From the NCBI RefSeq assembly GCF_001183605.1, contig NZ_LFXJ01000013.1, positions 318-64,317 of the forward strand: a stretch of DNA of 64,000 bases, read 5' to 3'. Positions 1 through 7,634 of the stretch are shown here, in pieces (within the stretch, counting starts at the first letter, position 1; every line of letters starts with the position of its first letter). The notes beneath the pieces are model-generated. The model worked only from the letters and a program-made list of their open reading frames with translations, made no database searches and was not told the origin of the DNA. The DNA comes from Lysinibacillus xylanilyticus (GTDB taxonomy: Bacteria > Bacillota > Bacilli > Bacillales_A > Planococcaceae). The position numbers and the translations under genes are program-made.

Positions 1-15
1 ATTAATTAATTTCAT

Positions 16-92
16 GGCGGTTGTGGCGAAGTGGTTAACGCACCTGATTGTGGTTCAGGCATTCGTGGGTTCGATTCCCATCAGTCGCCCCA
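16..92 (+). tRNA. tRNA-His (GTG)
   Basis: Full cloverleaf. The anticodon arm is CCTGA-TTGTGGT-TCAGG with anticodon GTG, and the extra 5' G expected of tRNA-His faces C73. CCA is encoded. The acceptor stem has two G-U pairs (G4-U69 and U5-G68). It is the first of two His genes that differ at only three positions; the second has a normal G4-C69 pair. Confidence 0.95.
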
Positions 93-125
93 TTTAATTT
101 AAAACAATAAAATATATAGTAATAT

Positions 126-202
126 GGCGGTTGTGGCGAAGTGGTTAACGCACCTGATTGTGGGTCAGGCATTCGTGGGTTCGATTCCCATCAGCCGCCC
201 CA
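126..202 (+). tRNA. tRNA-His (GTG), second copy
   Basis: Near-identical copy of the preceding tRNA-His, differing at loop position 38, in the 3' acceptor strand (C69) and almost nowhere else. CCA is encoded. The two copies lie 33 bp apart and share the TAT/CAT bases just before the gene, which suggests a recent tandem duplication. Confidence 0.95.
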
Positions 203-219
203 TTTATATATTTAACTTA

Positions 220-294
220 TGGGGTATAGCCAAGCGGTAAGGCAACGGATTTTGATTCCGTCACGCCCTGGTTCTAATCCAGGTACCCGAGCCA
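220..294 (+). tRNA. tRNA-Gln (TTG), with an acceptor-stem mismatch
   Basis: The anticodon arm ACGGA-TTTTGAT-TCCGT gives anticodon TTG. CCA is encoded and the T stem CCTGG/CCAGG is intact. Two features are odd: position 2 (G) faces position 71 (G), a mismatch inside the acceptor stem, and the T loop reads TTCTAATC with a pyrimidine at position 57, where a purine is normal. The gene may be a weakened or dispensable copy, or the sequence may have errors. Confidence 0.88.
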
Positions 295-300
295 TTTATT

Positions 301-375
301 GCGGAAGTAGTTCAGTGGTAGAACACCACCTTGCCAAGGTGGGGGTCGCGAGTTCGAACCTCGTCTTCCGCTCCA
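301..375 (+). tRNA. tRNA-Gly (GCC)
   Basis: Standard cloverleaf with GCGGAAG/CTTCCGC acceptor stem, anticodon GCC between CCACC and GGTGG, normal TTCGAAC T loop and encoded CCA. It is the most regular member of this tRNA cluster. Confidence 0.96.
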
Positions 376-383
376 ATTATTAT

Positions 384-457
384 GGCGGCATAGCCAAGTG
401 GTAAGGCACAGGTCTGCAACACCTTTATCACCGGTTCAAATCCGGTTGCCGCCTCCA
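384..457 (+). tRNA. tRNA-Cys (GCA)
   Basis: Acceptor stem GGCGGCA/TGCCGCC is perfect, the anticodon is GCA and CCA is encoded. The anticodon stem CAGGT/ACCTT has a C-U mismatch at its outer pair (27-43), and the loop ends with C38. These are small departures from an ideal cloverleaf. Confidence 0.92.
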
Positions 458-504
458 TAATTTATTTCTTAATCGGATTTTCCGATTTTTTTTATCTCCA
501 TTAT

Positions 505-588
505 GCCGGTGTGGCGGAATTGGCAGACGCGCACGACTCAAAATCGTGTTCCTTTGGAGTGTCGGTTCGACCCCGACCACCGGTATCA
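505..588 (+). tRNA. tRNA-Leu (CAA), 3' end TCA instead of CCA
   Basis: Long variable arm, anticodon stem CACGA/TCGTG and loop CTCAAAA give anticodon CAA (UUG codons). The acceptor stem GCCGGTG/CACCGGT is complete apart from a terminal G-U pair. After A73 the DNA reads TCA, so the usual encoded CCA of this cluster is altered and would have to be trimmed and rebuilt by the CCA-adding enzyme. If CCA is not counted the gene ends at 585. Confidence 0.92.
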
Positions 589-598
589 TATTTAGTAA

Positions 599-628
599 AG
601 AATCCTTGATTACAAGGGTTCTTTTTTT
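599..628 (+). terminator. Terminator after the tRNA cluster
   Basis: Stem AGAATCCTTG/CAAGGGTTCT with loop ATTA, followed by seven T. It lies 11 bp behind the tRNA-Leu gene. Confidence 0.8.
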
Positions 629-648
629 GTTTGTAGAAAACATTTAAG

Positions 649-684
649 ATCCTCTCAAAATGTATTTTTTGAGAGGATTTTTTT
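649..684 (+). terminator. Second terminator after the tRNA cluster
   Basis: Stem TCCTCTCAAAA/TTTTGAGAGGA followed by a T run. Together with the hairpin at 599-628 it makes a double terminator, as is common behind tRNA and rRNA operons. Confidence 0.8.
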
Positions 685-970
685 ATACGAACCATAGATT
701 GCTTATACATAGTACAGAATTTTAAATAATATTAGTCTAAAACTCTTTTATATCATATGTGAATTTAAAATTTCAAAAAAAGCATTTCTCAAAATATGAT
801 CGAAAGCCAACAAAGATTGATTTGTATGCTTTTTTAATGAGTGATATGGTAGAAATCAATAATAACAAGGGGGTGACGAGATGAAAAAGTAATGGCGAGT
901 TTGTTGCGTTCAATTTTATTTGTTGCTGGTCCATTTAGGATTATTAATAAAAGGTAGCATTAAGCTACCC
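685..970. other. Intergenic stretch without a clear gene
   Basis: Very AT-rich. A good ribosome site (GGGGGTGA, 869-876) precedes ATG at 881, but this frame stops after three codons; an ATG overlapping that stop (892) opens a 21-codon frame to 957. This may be a decayed small gene or a tiny peptide; nothing else is visible. Confidence 0.3.
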
Positions 971-1291
971 TTAATTTATTTCACCACTTTCTAATTTTTT
1001 GTTTAAAGCTATATAATCCTTTTTGGAAAAGGTTACTGTTACTCTATCCAATCTATTTCCACCCGGATATAAAAGTAATTGCTGATTAAATTTTATACCT
1101 AAAGGTCCAACCGTTTGATAAATAAGATTTAGAATTTTAAAACATTCCAAATCTACTCCTTCTTTCAAATGATTTTTAATATTAATAGTAACCACATCTT
1201 CAACTTCAATAAATCTAGGTTTTCGAGGAGAAATATTGTGTGCTTTACAAAGTCTTTTTAGAAAATTTTGATAATAATCTTGTTGTTCCAT
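971..1291 (-). CDS. Hypothetical protein, 106 aa
   Basis: I do not recognise this protein. It is small and soluble, without signal peptide or membrane segment. It has a mixed alpha/beta look, with basic patches near residues 18-26 and 88-100. The start is supported by an AGAGGTGG ribosome site eight bases upstream. It stands alone between the tRNA cluster and the 2',3'-cyclic phosphodiesterase, which points the other way. No function is proposed. Confidence 0.65.
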   Translation of the reverse strand: MEQQDYYQNFLKRLCKAHNISPRKPRFIEVEDVVTINIKNHLKEGVDLECFKILNLIYQTVGPLGIKFNQQLLLYPGGNRLDRVTVTFSKKDYIALNKKLESGEIN

Positions 1292-1344
1292 TTAGACCAC
1301 CTCTCTTTACATGTTATCATTATAAAGTGAGAAAGAATATAGAA

Positions 1345-1467
1345 ATGAAGGTTATGGCTAACTCAGCTAAAAAGCAAAGTGGGTTATTTAAATGGAAAGA
1401 ATGTTTTCCTTTTACCTGGGTAGTCTTCGCGGCTTTAGCATGAGTAGTAATGGTTAAATTATTGTAG
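1345..1467 (+). pseudogene. Possible small membrane peptide cut by TGA
   Basis: From ATG 1345 (or 1354) a 32-codon frame ends in WVVFAALA and then TGA at 1441-1443. Reading on in frame gives VVMVKLL before TAG at 1465-1467. Together the two parts would make one hydrophobic helix, as expected if a Trp codon TGG had become TGA. The ribosome site is weak. Coding nature is uncertain; this is an inference from the hydrophobic pattern only. Confidence 0.25.
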
Positions 1468-1522
1468 GAAAAGACATAATGCCTGATAAGTAGCATTTAC
1501 GATGAATAGAGAGGATATGATT

Positions 1523-2083
1523 ATGAACAGACACTTTTTTATTGCAGTTCCACTTCCTTCATACATTAAAGCAGCTCTTAAAGTGAGATGTGAAGGAATG
1601 AAGACAGATTTTCATTTTAAACGATGGGTTCATCAGGAAGATTATCATATCACATTGGCTTTTTTAGGTCATGCGGATGAAGAGCAATTACAGGATGTGA
1701 TGGTTGAAATGGAAAAAAATCTTCAGAATGTTCCTCCATTCGAATTAATAATTCAAGGATTCAATACTTTTGGAAGAAGAGAATATCCAAGAATTTTATG
1801 GGTGGATCTGCTCGAATCTGAGCAATTAAATTTTGTGAGAGACATAGTATACCGTGATTGTATTAAAGCTGGATTTGAATTAGATATGAAGCCTTTTACA
1901 CCACATATAACTGTTGCGAGAAAATGGGATGAGGCATTCGGTAAATTTCTATTCGAAGAATTGCTAAAAGAAGAGTTTCAGCTTCCTGAATTTCCAGTGA
2001 AAGAAGTGATTTTGTACGAATCAAGGGTAGAGGAAAACCCGAAATATTATAAAAAGGCAGTTATTCACTTAGATGACCAATAA
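1523..2083 (+). CDS. thpR: RNA 2',3'-cyclic phosphodiesterase (2H family, LigT/ThpR-like)
   Basis: Member of the 2H phosphoesterase superfamily, which opens 2',3'-cyclic phosphates at RNA or nucleotide ends. Two HxT signatures, HITLAF near residue 43 and HITVAR near residue 132, supply the paired catalytic His and Thr residues. The length (186 aa) is normal for the family. An in-frame ATG lies at 1502, but AGAGAGGA at 1508-1515 is a good ribosome site for ATG 1523, and the protein then starts MNRHFFIAV as family members do. The gene is monocistronic. Its physiological substrate cannot be told from sequence. Confidence 0.9.
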   Translation: MNRHFFIAVPLPSYIKAALKVRCEGMKTDFHFKRWVHQEDYHITLAFLGHADEEQLQDVMVEMEKNLQNVPPFELIIQGFNTFGRREYPRILWVDLLESEQLNFVRDIVYRDCIKAGFELDMKPFTPHITVARKWDEAFGKFLFEELLKEEFQLPEFPVKEVILYESRVEENPKYYKKAVIHLDDQ

Positions 2084-2169
2084 ATCTGTAAATGTATGAA
2101 GTGGTTGGTTGCATAATGTACAGACAAAGGGAAAAAGCCTACTACTATAATAATGATGAATATTAGATC

Positions 2170-2212
2170 AGCTCGTAAACCAAAAAGAAAAGGTTTACGA
2201 GCTTTTTTGTTA
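2170..2212 (+). terminator. Terminator after the phosphodiesterase gene
   Basis: Stem AGCTCGTAAACC/GGTTTACGAGCT with an A-rich loop, followed by TTTTTTG. Confidence 0.85.
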
Positions 2213-2236
2213 AAAACATCTCACTTTTAATAATTA

Positions 2237-2256
2237 GTTCATCTTCCGTTCATTTA
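2237..2256 (+). promoter_or_regulatory. HssR-like direct repeat before hrtB
   Basis: GTTCATCTT and GTTCATTTA repeat directly with a 2-bp gap. This closely fits the HssR-binding direct repeat known from Staphylococcus aureus and Bacillus anthracis (GTTCATATT-N2-GTTCATATT). A TATGAT -10 element follows at 2264-2269, so the repeat occupies the -35 region, as expected for an OmpR-type activator. The transporter gene starts at 2301. The hssRS genes are not in the window. Confidence 0.7.
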
Positions 2257-2300
2257 AGGATTTTATGATAAGGATGTAAAAAGGAATGGAGGAGTTAACT

Positions 2301-3335
2301 ATGAATCTTGCATGGAAAGAAATTAAGAAGAATAAAGTAAGATTTTTAATATTAGGTTCGATTGTTTTTCTAGTTAGTTTTTTAACTTTTATTATTTCTG
2401 GTTTGGCGAATGGATTGTCACAAGATAATGCCGCTCTAATCAAGGATTTACCACAAGGTCAATTTTATATGAATAAGGATGCAGATCAAACTTATAATCT
2501 GTCAAAAATAGATAGCAGTACACAAAATGAAATATTGAGCAAAGAAAAAGATGCAGTAGCTTTTTCATTACAAATGGGCTTTTTAAATGATAAGGACAAT
2601 AAGCAACAAAGCGTTGCCTTTGTTACATCTACCGAGTCAGATTTATTTGAAAATGTGAAACATAATGAAGTCGTATTAGATAGTTCAATGAAAGATAAAG
2701 GAATTAAAGTAGGAGATACATTAACGAATAATCAATTTAGTGGCAAGTTTGTAGTAAAAGGATTTGTCGACCAAAAGAAATATAGTCATGCACCTGTTGC
2801 CTATATTAATGAACAAGATTATAAAGAAATTTACCGTGTTGATGAAATGCAGATGATTTTCGCGCCAGACGGAGATTCTTCAAAAGAATTTGCTGGATTA
2901 GAATCATTTTCGAATAAAGAGTTTCTTAATACAATTCCAAGTTATAATGCAGAACAAATGTCTTTAAATATGATTGTTTGGTTTTTAATAGTCATTAGTG
3001 GGATGCTGTTTGCTATCTTCTTCTATATGATGAACGTTCAAAAAATTGGTTTATACGGAATTTTGAAAGCCATTGGTGTGAAAACGAGTAAATTATTCAA
3101 AATGATATGGACACAGATGGCTATCATTACAGTTATTTCACTTATTTTGTCGGTAGCCTTTAGCCAAGCATTTAATCTGATAGCGCCAAAAGGAATGCCT
3201 TTCACTTTAACAATTGCGACAACAACGCAATTATCGATTGTATTCTTAATTATTGGATTTATTGGTGCTACAATTTCAGGTATCCAAATTAAAAAAATTC
3301 AACCATTACAAGCGATACAGCAAGGAGAGGCTTAA
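2301..3335 (+). CDS. hrtB: HrtB-like FtsX-type ABC permease (haem efflux)
   Basis: Membrane subunit of a haem-detoxifying ABC transporter. It has the FtsX/MacB layout: one N-terminal helix (about residues 15-37), a long extracytoplasmic domain, then three helices (about 226-247, 270-290, 310-328). The block from SYNAEQ to the GILKAIGVKT coupling segment resembles staphylococcal HrtB as I remember it. The start at 2301 follows GGAGGAG at 2289-2295; an upstream in-frame ATG at 2286 lies inside that ribosome site. The ATPase gene begins one base after its stop. The order permease then ATPase is the reverse of S. aureus hrtAB. Substrate assignment rests on similarity plus the HssR-like site. Confidence 0.8.
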   Translation: MNLAWKEIKKNKVRFLILGSIVFLVSFLTFIISGLANGLSQDNAALIKDLPQGQFYMNKDADQTYNLSKIDSSTQNEILSKEKDAVAFSLQMGFLNDKDNKQQSVAFVTSTESDLFENVKHNEVVLDSSMKDKGIKVGDTLTNNQFSGKFVVKGFVDQKKYSHAPVAYINEQDYKEIYRVDEMQMIFAPDGDSSKEFAGLESFSNKEFLNTIPSYNAEQMSLNMIVWFLIVISGMLFAIFFYMMNVQKIGLYGILKAIGVKTSKLFKMIWTQMAIITVISLILSVAFSQAFNLIAPKGMPFTLTIATTTQLSIVFLIIGFIGATISGIQIKKIQPLQAIQQGEA

Positions 3336-3336
3336 T

Positions 3337-4032
3337 ATGACTTTATTTAAAATCGATGAAGTTAGAAAAACGTTTAAGAATGGCGAGATAGAGGAAGAAA
3401 TACTTAAAGGCATAGATCTTTCTCTAAATGAAGGGGAAATAACTGCATTGGTCGGTGCATCTGGATCTGGTAAGAGTACACTTCTGACAATAGCTGCTGG
3501 ACTTCAGCCTGCATCAGATGGGCACGTAATATTTGAAGGGAAAAATATGTCTATCATGAACTCTGAAGAGGTTCGAAAAGTACGAGCAAGTGAGTTTGGG
3601 TTTGTCTTTCAGTTTGCACACCTTGTACCTTTTCTTACAGTTGAGGAGCAACTACTGCTAATGCTAGATGTTTCGGAATCAAAATTAAAAAAGCAGGAAC
3701 AAAAAAATGAAGTTAATCGAATCCTAAAATTAGTAGGGATGGATCATCGAAAAGTGGCTTATCCTTCGTCATTGTCAGGTGGCGAGAAGCAACGTATTGC
3801 CATTGCCCGAGCAATCATTCATAAACCGAAAGTTCTTTTCGCAGATGAACCAACAGCAAGCTTAGATTCACAAAGATCAAAAGAGGTTATGTTGCTAATT
3901 AGAGATTTGACTAAAACGTTAAACATTACTACTTTAATGGTGACACACGATGAAGAAATGCTTGCTTATACGGATCGTATTATAAAAATGAGCGACGGTG
4001 TCATTTTGCAAGATGCCATTTATTTAGATTGA
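3337..4032 (+). CDS. hrtA: HrtA-like ABC transporter ATPase
   Basis: ATP-binding subunit, 231 aa. Walker A is GASGSGKST (about residues 40-48), the Q-loop is near FVFQFAH, the signature is LSGGEKQRIAIARA, Walker B is VLFADEP, and the switch His is in LMVTHD. This is the normal MacB/LolD-like set. The start at 3337 follows AAGGAGAGG at 3322-3330, just before the permease stop, so the two are translationally coupled. The frame is open further upstream but has no ribosome site there. It should energise HrtB at the cytoplasmic membrane face. Confidence 0.85.
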   Translation: MTLFKIDEVRKTFKNGEIEEEILKGIDLSLNEGEITALVGASGSGKSTLLTIAAGLQPASDGHVIFEGKNMSIMNSEEVRKVRASEFGFVFQFAHLVPFLTVEEQLLLMLDVSESKLKKQEQKNEVNRILKLVGMDHRKVAYPSSLSGGEKQRIAIARAIIHKPKVLFADEPTASLDSQRSKEVMLLIRDLTKTLNITTLMVTHDEEMLAYTDRIIKMSDGVILQDAIYLD

Positions 4033-4037
4033 ATCGT

Positions 4038-4078
4038 AAAAAACACAACCACAGTTATTGATGGTTGTGTTTTTTTTG
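4038..4078 (+). terminator. Terminator of the hrtBA operon
   Basis: Stem AACACAACCA/TGGTTGTGTT followed by eight T. Confidence 0.85.
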
Positions 4079-4081
4079 AAT

Positions 4082-4179
4082 CAATTATGCCACGGTATAA
4101 TTGCGTGACACCCGCTGAAAGAAGTTAAACAGGCTCATCACAATAATGTTAAGCTGATTTTCCGTTTCGTCTGGGCGCA
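4082..4179. repeat. Composite hairpin repeat fragment
   Basis: It begins with the head hairpin CAATTATGCC-AC-GGTATAATTG (one G-U pair), continues with the CGCTGAAAGAAGTT module and GCTCATCA, and ends with GCTGATT-N10-CTGGGCG, a copy of the terminal repeat of the other intergenic element type. It is a mosaic of both repeat families. No coding potential. Confidence 0.6.
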
Positions 4180-4272
4180 ATTTATAGATATTTTTAATAA
4201 GCCTAGTGTTATGTTACCAAACCACTAAACTAATGGAGCATATTATAGAAAGAAAGAGGGAGGTGATTTGAA

Positions 4273-4557
4273 ATGGCGTTTGTCATTGCTTTATTGATAG
4301 TATTAGTTGGTTTAATAGCGGGATTCCAATTAACCGAAGGAAGGTCAGAGAAAGGGAATTACATCGTTTGGGGTATCATTACAATGATAGCGTTTGCACC
4401 GTTCTTATCTTTTGTAATTGGCGTAATGTATGGAATAGTGGTTAAAAATAGTTGGGCAACATCGATTATGATGTATTTATCTCCTATAATTTTTGTTATA
4501 GGGTTAATTATATTACTTTTAGGTATTTATAAAAATGATAAAGGAAAGTATAAATAA
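4273..4557 (+). CDS. Small membrane protein, 94 aa
   Basis: Three predicted membrane helices (about residues 2-18, 32-56 and 67-87), with a short basic tail NDKGKYK. The ribosome site GAGGGAGGTGA ends seven bases before ATG. I do not recognise a family. It lies alone between a repeat fragment and a broken SDR gene. A helper or stress-related membrane peptide is possible, but nothing in the context shows this. Confidence 0.6.
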   Translation: MAFVIALLIVLVGLIAGFQLTEGRSEKGNYIVWGIITMIAFAPFLSFVIGVMYGIVVKNSWATSIMMYLSPIIFVIGLIILLLGIYKNDKGKYK

Positions 4558-4627
4558 CTAGCTATTTATCTCTGAAAAGGGGTTATTCCGTTCAGTGTGT
4601 TTTAATTATCTTAAATATAAAGGTAAA

Positions 4628-4795
4628 AAGCCGCGAGACTCCTACAAATTGTTTTTGGGATGAGTGTAATGAAATAATGAAAATGTAGCGAAGGAGACTA
4701 TGCCTTCGTGTCCAACATCCTATTTTTTGCCCTGATGCGGCTCGTGTCTGGCCTGCGGAAAAGCATAGCGGTTTTTTACCATCTGGAAGAAGCTT
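4628..4795. repeat. Degenerate hairpin-repeat remnant
   Basis: It contains GAAGGAGACTATGCCTTCGTG followed by CCAACATCCT, which matches the block around the covarying stem-loop in the elements at 34964-35393 and 50777-51111, but the inner stem is lost. GCCGCGAGAC and GCGGCTCGTGTCT at its sides form a rough inverted repeat. Confidence 0.45.
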
Positions 4796-4808
4796 TTACG
4801 ATAAATGT

Positions 4809-5618
4809 TTATGTTAATCGAGCTTTTCGACTTACTTTACAGACCATTCTCATTAATGCCCTATGCAACGAAGGGAAGATCGTAAAGATAACATCCATTG
4901 TTTTACGCATTGGCATAGGACAGATAATAGGCTTATTTTTGTGTACGCCTGCAATAGTGATTTTTGCTAGTTGCTGCGGAGACATCATTTTTTGTTTTTT
5001 CAATTGTTTGGACATCAATGATTTATCGATATTAATAGCGGTTGCTTTATCAAAAATAGGTGTATCAACAAAAGTCGGACATAGCGTACTTACCTTGATG
5101 CCAAATTCCTCAGCCTCATAGTGAAGTGATGTCGTTAAGCCCACAACAGCATGTTTCGTAGTTTAATATGCCGTAGATATAGGAGATGGCCCCAGCCCTG
5201 CTGCTGATGATGTATTGATGATATGTCCAAAACCTTGTTCCTTCATGATTTGATAGCCAACTTGAGTACCATATATAACGCCCCATAAATTAAGATCCAC
5301 AATGTTTTTCCATTCGTCCATCGACATATCATAAATTTCACCATACATAGCTATACCAGCATTATTGAATAAATAATCTAATCTTTGAAATTCCTCATAT
5401 ACATTTGTGATGACATGTTCAACACTTTTGTAATCGGTTACATTTAATTCAATAAATTGAGCATTTGAAGCCTCTTTATTTAGATCTGCCTCTAGCAGAC
5501 GTCCATCATGTTCGTTGATATCTGCAATAATAACAAATACATTACGACCTACTAATTCTTTGCAGATAGCCCTCCCTATACCGGATACACCACCAGTAAC
5601 AATCGCAACCTTTCTCAT
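4809..5618 (-). pseudogene. SDR oxidoreductase interrupted at its active site
   Basis: Classical short-chain dehydrogenase/reductase of about 269 codons. It has the TGGVSGIG cofactor motif (about residues 8-15), NNAG near residue 90, and the catalytic serine in NTSSAAG. An in-frame TAA (5163-5165) follows the catalytic tyrosine (codon 151) directly, before the lysine of YxxxK; the frame then resumes with TTKHAVVG and runs to 4809 without loss. One change from TCA (Ser) would explain the stop. The start at 5618 follows AAAGGTG. It is the last gene of a TetR-GDSL-SDR operon. It is either a recent pseudogene or a sequencing error. Confidence 0.8.
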
Positions 5619-5642
5619 ATTCATCACCTTTCGTATGAAATC

Positions 5643-6338
5643 CTAATGGACAGTAGCTTCCTGTAATTGAAGCTGTTCAATTACAGCTGTGTATTCTTCC
5701 ACGACAAGTTCTGCTCCGTTACTATTTAAATGAACCCCATCTAACGTTAAATGTAGCCCTCTCTTTTTGGATAATCGGTCAATTCGCAAAGGATTTTTAT
5801 AAAACAGTACATCTTGCATTACTCGCATAACATTGGTGTTAATATAATTCGAACTATTAACTTGATCCAAGTGATGCTCAAACACTTCTTGCATATTTAA
5901 AAAGCTAACATTTGTATACTTAGAAGAGATGGACTGAATAATAGAGGAGAGCTCTTTTAATTCCATATTTGAAGTGTTTTTAATTGTCTCTCCTATTAAA
6001 GCTGGTGTTACTAAAACAACATGTTTAGAGGATGCTAAAATCATTTCTAAACAGTTTACATAGTAATCTTTAAATTCATGATGATTTTTTGTTACTGGCT
6101 GTGCCTGCACTTTCAAAAGTTTAGCATAGACATCATTGACACCAATCCAAAGAAAGCTGAGGTCATAATAAGTAGCTAGCTTTGATTTCTCCAAACGAGT
6201 GTGTAAGCTTTTTACTGTCTCACCCGGTTTACCGAGATTATTAAATTCGATATGTGGATGTTTTGCTGTTAGTAGTTTGAAAAATGAAACTCCTGGTCGA
6301 CCTTCTGTTAAGCTGTCTCCTATACATGCAATTTTCAT
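5643..6338 (-). CDS. SGNH/GDSL-family hydrolase
   Basis: Esterase/lipase-like hydrolase of 231 aa. The block I motif GDSLTEG sits at residues 7-13 with nucleophile Ser9; the block III asparagine is in GVNDVY, and the catalytic Asp/His pair in DGVHLN near the C-terminus. There is no signal peptide, so it is probably cytoplasmic. Its start abuts the stop of the TetR gene, and the broken SDR gene follows 25 bp downstream, so all three form one operon. The substrate is unknown; acyl or acetyl esters are typical for the family. Confidence 0.85.
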   Translation of the reverse strand: MKIACIGDSLTEGRPGVSFFKLLTAKHPHIEFNNLGKPGETVKSLHTRLEKSKLATYYDLSFLWIGVNDVYAKLLKVQAQPVTKNHHEFKDYYVNCLEMILASSKHVVLVTPALIGETIKNTSNMELKELSSIIQSISSKYTNVSFLNMQEVFEHHLDQVNSSNYINTNVMRVMQDVLFYKNPLRIDRLSKKRGLHLTLDGVHLNSNGAELVVEEYTAVIEQLQLQEATVH

Positions 6339-6935
6339 TTATATCCCACCTTTTTTTATCTCCTTTAAAAAAATGGTTATTGCCTGGTTAAAGAGTGGCT
6401 CTAGTGCTTTAAGCTCCTGAGTATTTGTAAGCTGACATAACCCTCCTAGCCATGTGCCTAGTAGAACTGTCCACTCCTCAATATTTCCATGAACAAATTC
6501 TCCTTTATCAATTCCTTCTTGAAGAATCGTACGATAAGCACCCATCGGTACAACCGCTAAATTGTATAATTGTTGCACGGATTCAGGACTCGATTTTGGA
6601 TTGGAAGCTAGCTCTTGCCCTGATCTTAATAAAGGTGTTTGGTAATGATAGAGAACATGCATAGCCATGCCATATAATTTTTCTGTTGCCGTGGAGTAGA
6701 TACATTCTTTTTGCAGCCATTTGTTGTGCCAATCTTGCATTGTTTGTTGCGATAAAAGAACAAAAAGCTTTTCTTTGTTTTCAAAATGATAATAAATATG
6801 TCCTTTGCTGTAGCCTGAAGCGGTTGAAATATCTCCTACTGATGTTTGATTATAGCCTTTTTGAGAAAACAAACTAACCGCATGGTCCATAATTACAACT
6901 TTTGTTTTCTCGCTATCATAACGTCTTTTGTTCAA
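6339..6935 (-). CDS. TetR/AcrR-family transcriptional regulator
   Basis: 198 aa. The N-terminal helix-turn-helix covers about residues 12-58, ending with SKGHIYYHFENKEKLF, typical for TetR. The C-terminal half is a ligand-binding helical domain. It is the first gene of the operon with the GDSL hydrolase and the SDR gene. A perfect palindrome lies 24 bp before its start (6959-6970), so autorepression of the operon is likely. The inducer is unknown. Confidence 0.9.
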   Translation of the reverse strand: MNKRRYDSEKTKVVIMDHAVSLFSQKGYNQTSVGDISTASGYSKGHIYYHFENKEKLFVLLSQQTMQDWHNKWLQKECIYSTATEKLYGMAMHVLYHYQTPLLRSGQELASNPKSSPESVQQLYNLAVVPMGAYRTILQEGIDKGEFVHGNIEEWTVLLGTWLGGLCQLTNTQELKALEPLFNQAITIFLKEIKKGGI

Positions 6936-6958
6936 GGGTTTACCTCTTTTTTAGATTT

Positions 6959-6970
6959 GAACGGCCGTTC
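6959..6970 (-). promoter_or_regulatory. Palindromic operator for the TetR regulator
   Basis: GAACGGCCGTTC is a perfect 12-bp palindrome between the TetR start codon and the expected promoter. Sites of this GAACG/CGTTC type are used by several TetR repressors of Gram-positive bacteria. Confidence 0.65.
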
Positions 6971-7047
6971 TAATTTAAGTATACAATATTTTACTAATTA
7001 ATGAATAGTTAAATACCTAAGTTAACATGTTTTTACAATTGCTACGG

Positions 7048-7095
7048 ACAGTGAAGCTACAAATGTTTTATGTATCGAAAGCGTAGCGACAGGTA
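7048..7095. repeat. Fragment with CGAAAGCGTAGCGACAG unit
   Basis: It contains GCTACAAATGTTTTATG followed by CGAAAGCGTAGCGACAGG. This is one diverged unit of the CGAAAGCGAAGCG repeat that is tandemly arrayed at 35159-35366. Confidence 0.5.
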
Positions 7096-7196
7096 CAGAA
7101 GTCTCTTACCATTATGCTAAGACATAATTGGTTGAAGGAAATATTTAACAATTTTTGAACTATAAATTATACTTCAAAAATCAGGAGGGGAACTAT

Positions 7197-7547
7197 GTGG
7201 GGAGAGTAAAAGGGTTTGAATTAAATAGTCAGGAGCCTGAAAAAGCAACTGAGTTTTATGCTAAGGTTTTTGGTTGGGAAGCAGCTGCACCTAATTGGGG
7301 ATTTTGGGCTGTAACAACCGGGGAAGATAAAAAATCTGGGATTAATGGCGGTATTGCTAAGGGGCCACATGACTATCCGTTTGGGACACGTATTCAAATT
7401 GAAGTGGATTCTATCGATGACGCTATTTCCAAAGCTAAACAGAATGGTGCCATCATTGTTCGTGACAAAATGGAATTCGATGAGTTTTATCTTGCCTATA
7501 TGGTAGATCCAACTGGGCTTGGCTTCGGCTTAATTCAAAACAAATAG
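7197..7547 (+). CDS. VOC-family (glyoxalase-like) protein
   Basis: 116 aa from GTG 7197, which follows CAGGAGGGG (7182-7190) at a good distance; the frame is open from TTG 7155 but without ribosome site. It has the two beta-alpha-beta-beta-beta halves of a vicinal oxygen chelate protein, with the family-like VDPTGLGFGLIQ at its end. It resembles small VOC proteins annotated as bleomycin-resistance or lactoylglutathione-lyase-like; no specific reaction can be given. Confidence 0.8.
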   Translation: MGRVKGFELNSQEPEKATEFYAKVFGWEAAAPNWGFWAVTTGEDKKSGINGGIAKGPHDYPFGTRIQIEVDSIDDAISKAKQNGAIIVRDKMEFDEFYLAYMVDPTGLGFGLIQNK

Positions 7548-7562
7548 TCTAATTAATAAGTC

Positions 7563-7594
7563 TGTCTCTGCAAACGATTGCGGAGGCTTTTTTG
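7563..7594 (+). terminator. Weak terminator after the VOC gene
   Basis: Stem CTCTGCA/TGCGGAG with loop AACGAT, followed by TTTTTT. Confidence 0.5.
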
Positions 7595-7634
7595 TGAATA
7601 CGTCGTATCTAAAAAGTTAGCATAGGAAAAGCAT

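Noticed and set aside
4708-5121. Plus-strand frame of 137 codons across the broken SDR gene
   Set aside because: Antisense to recognisable SDR coding sequence, which keeps its reading frame on both sides of the stop.
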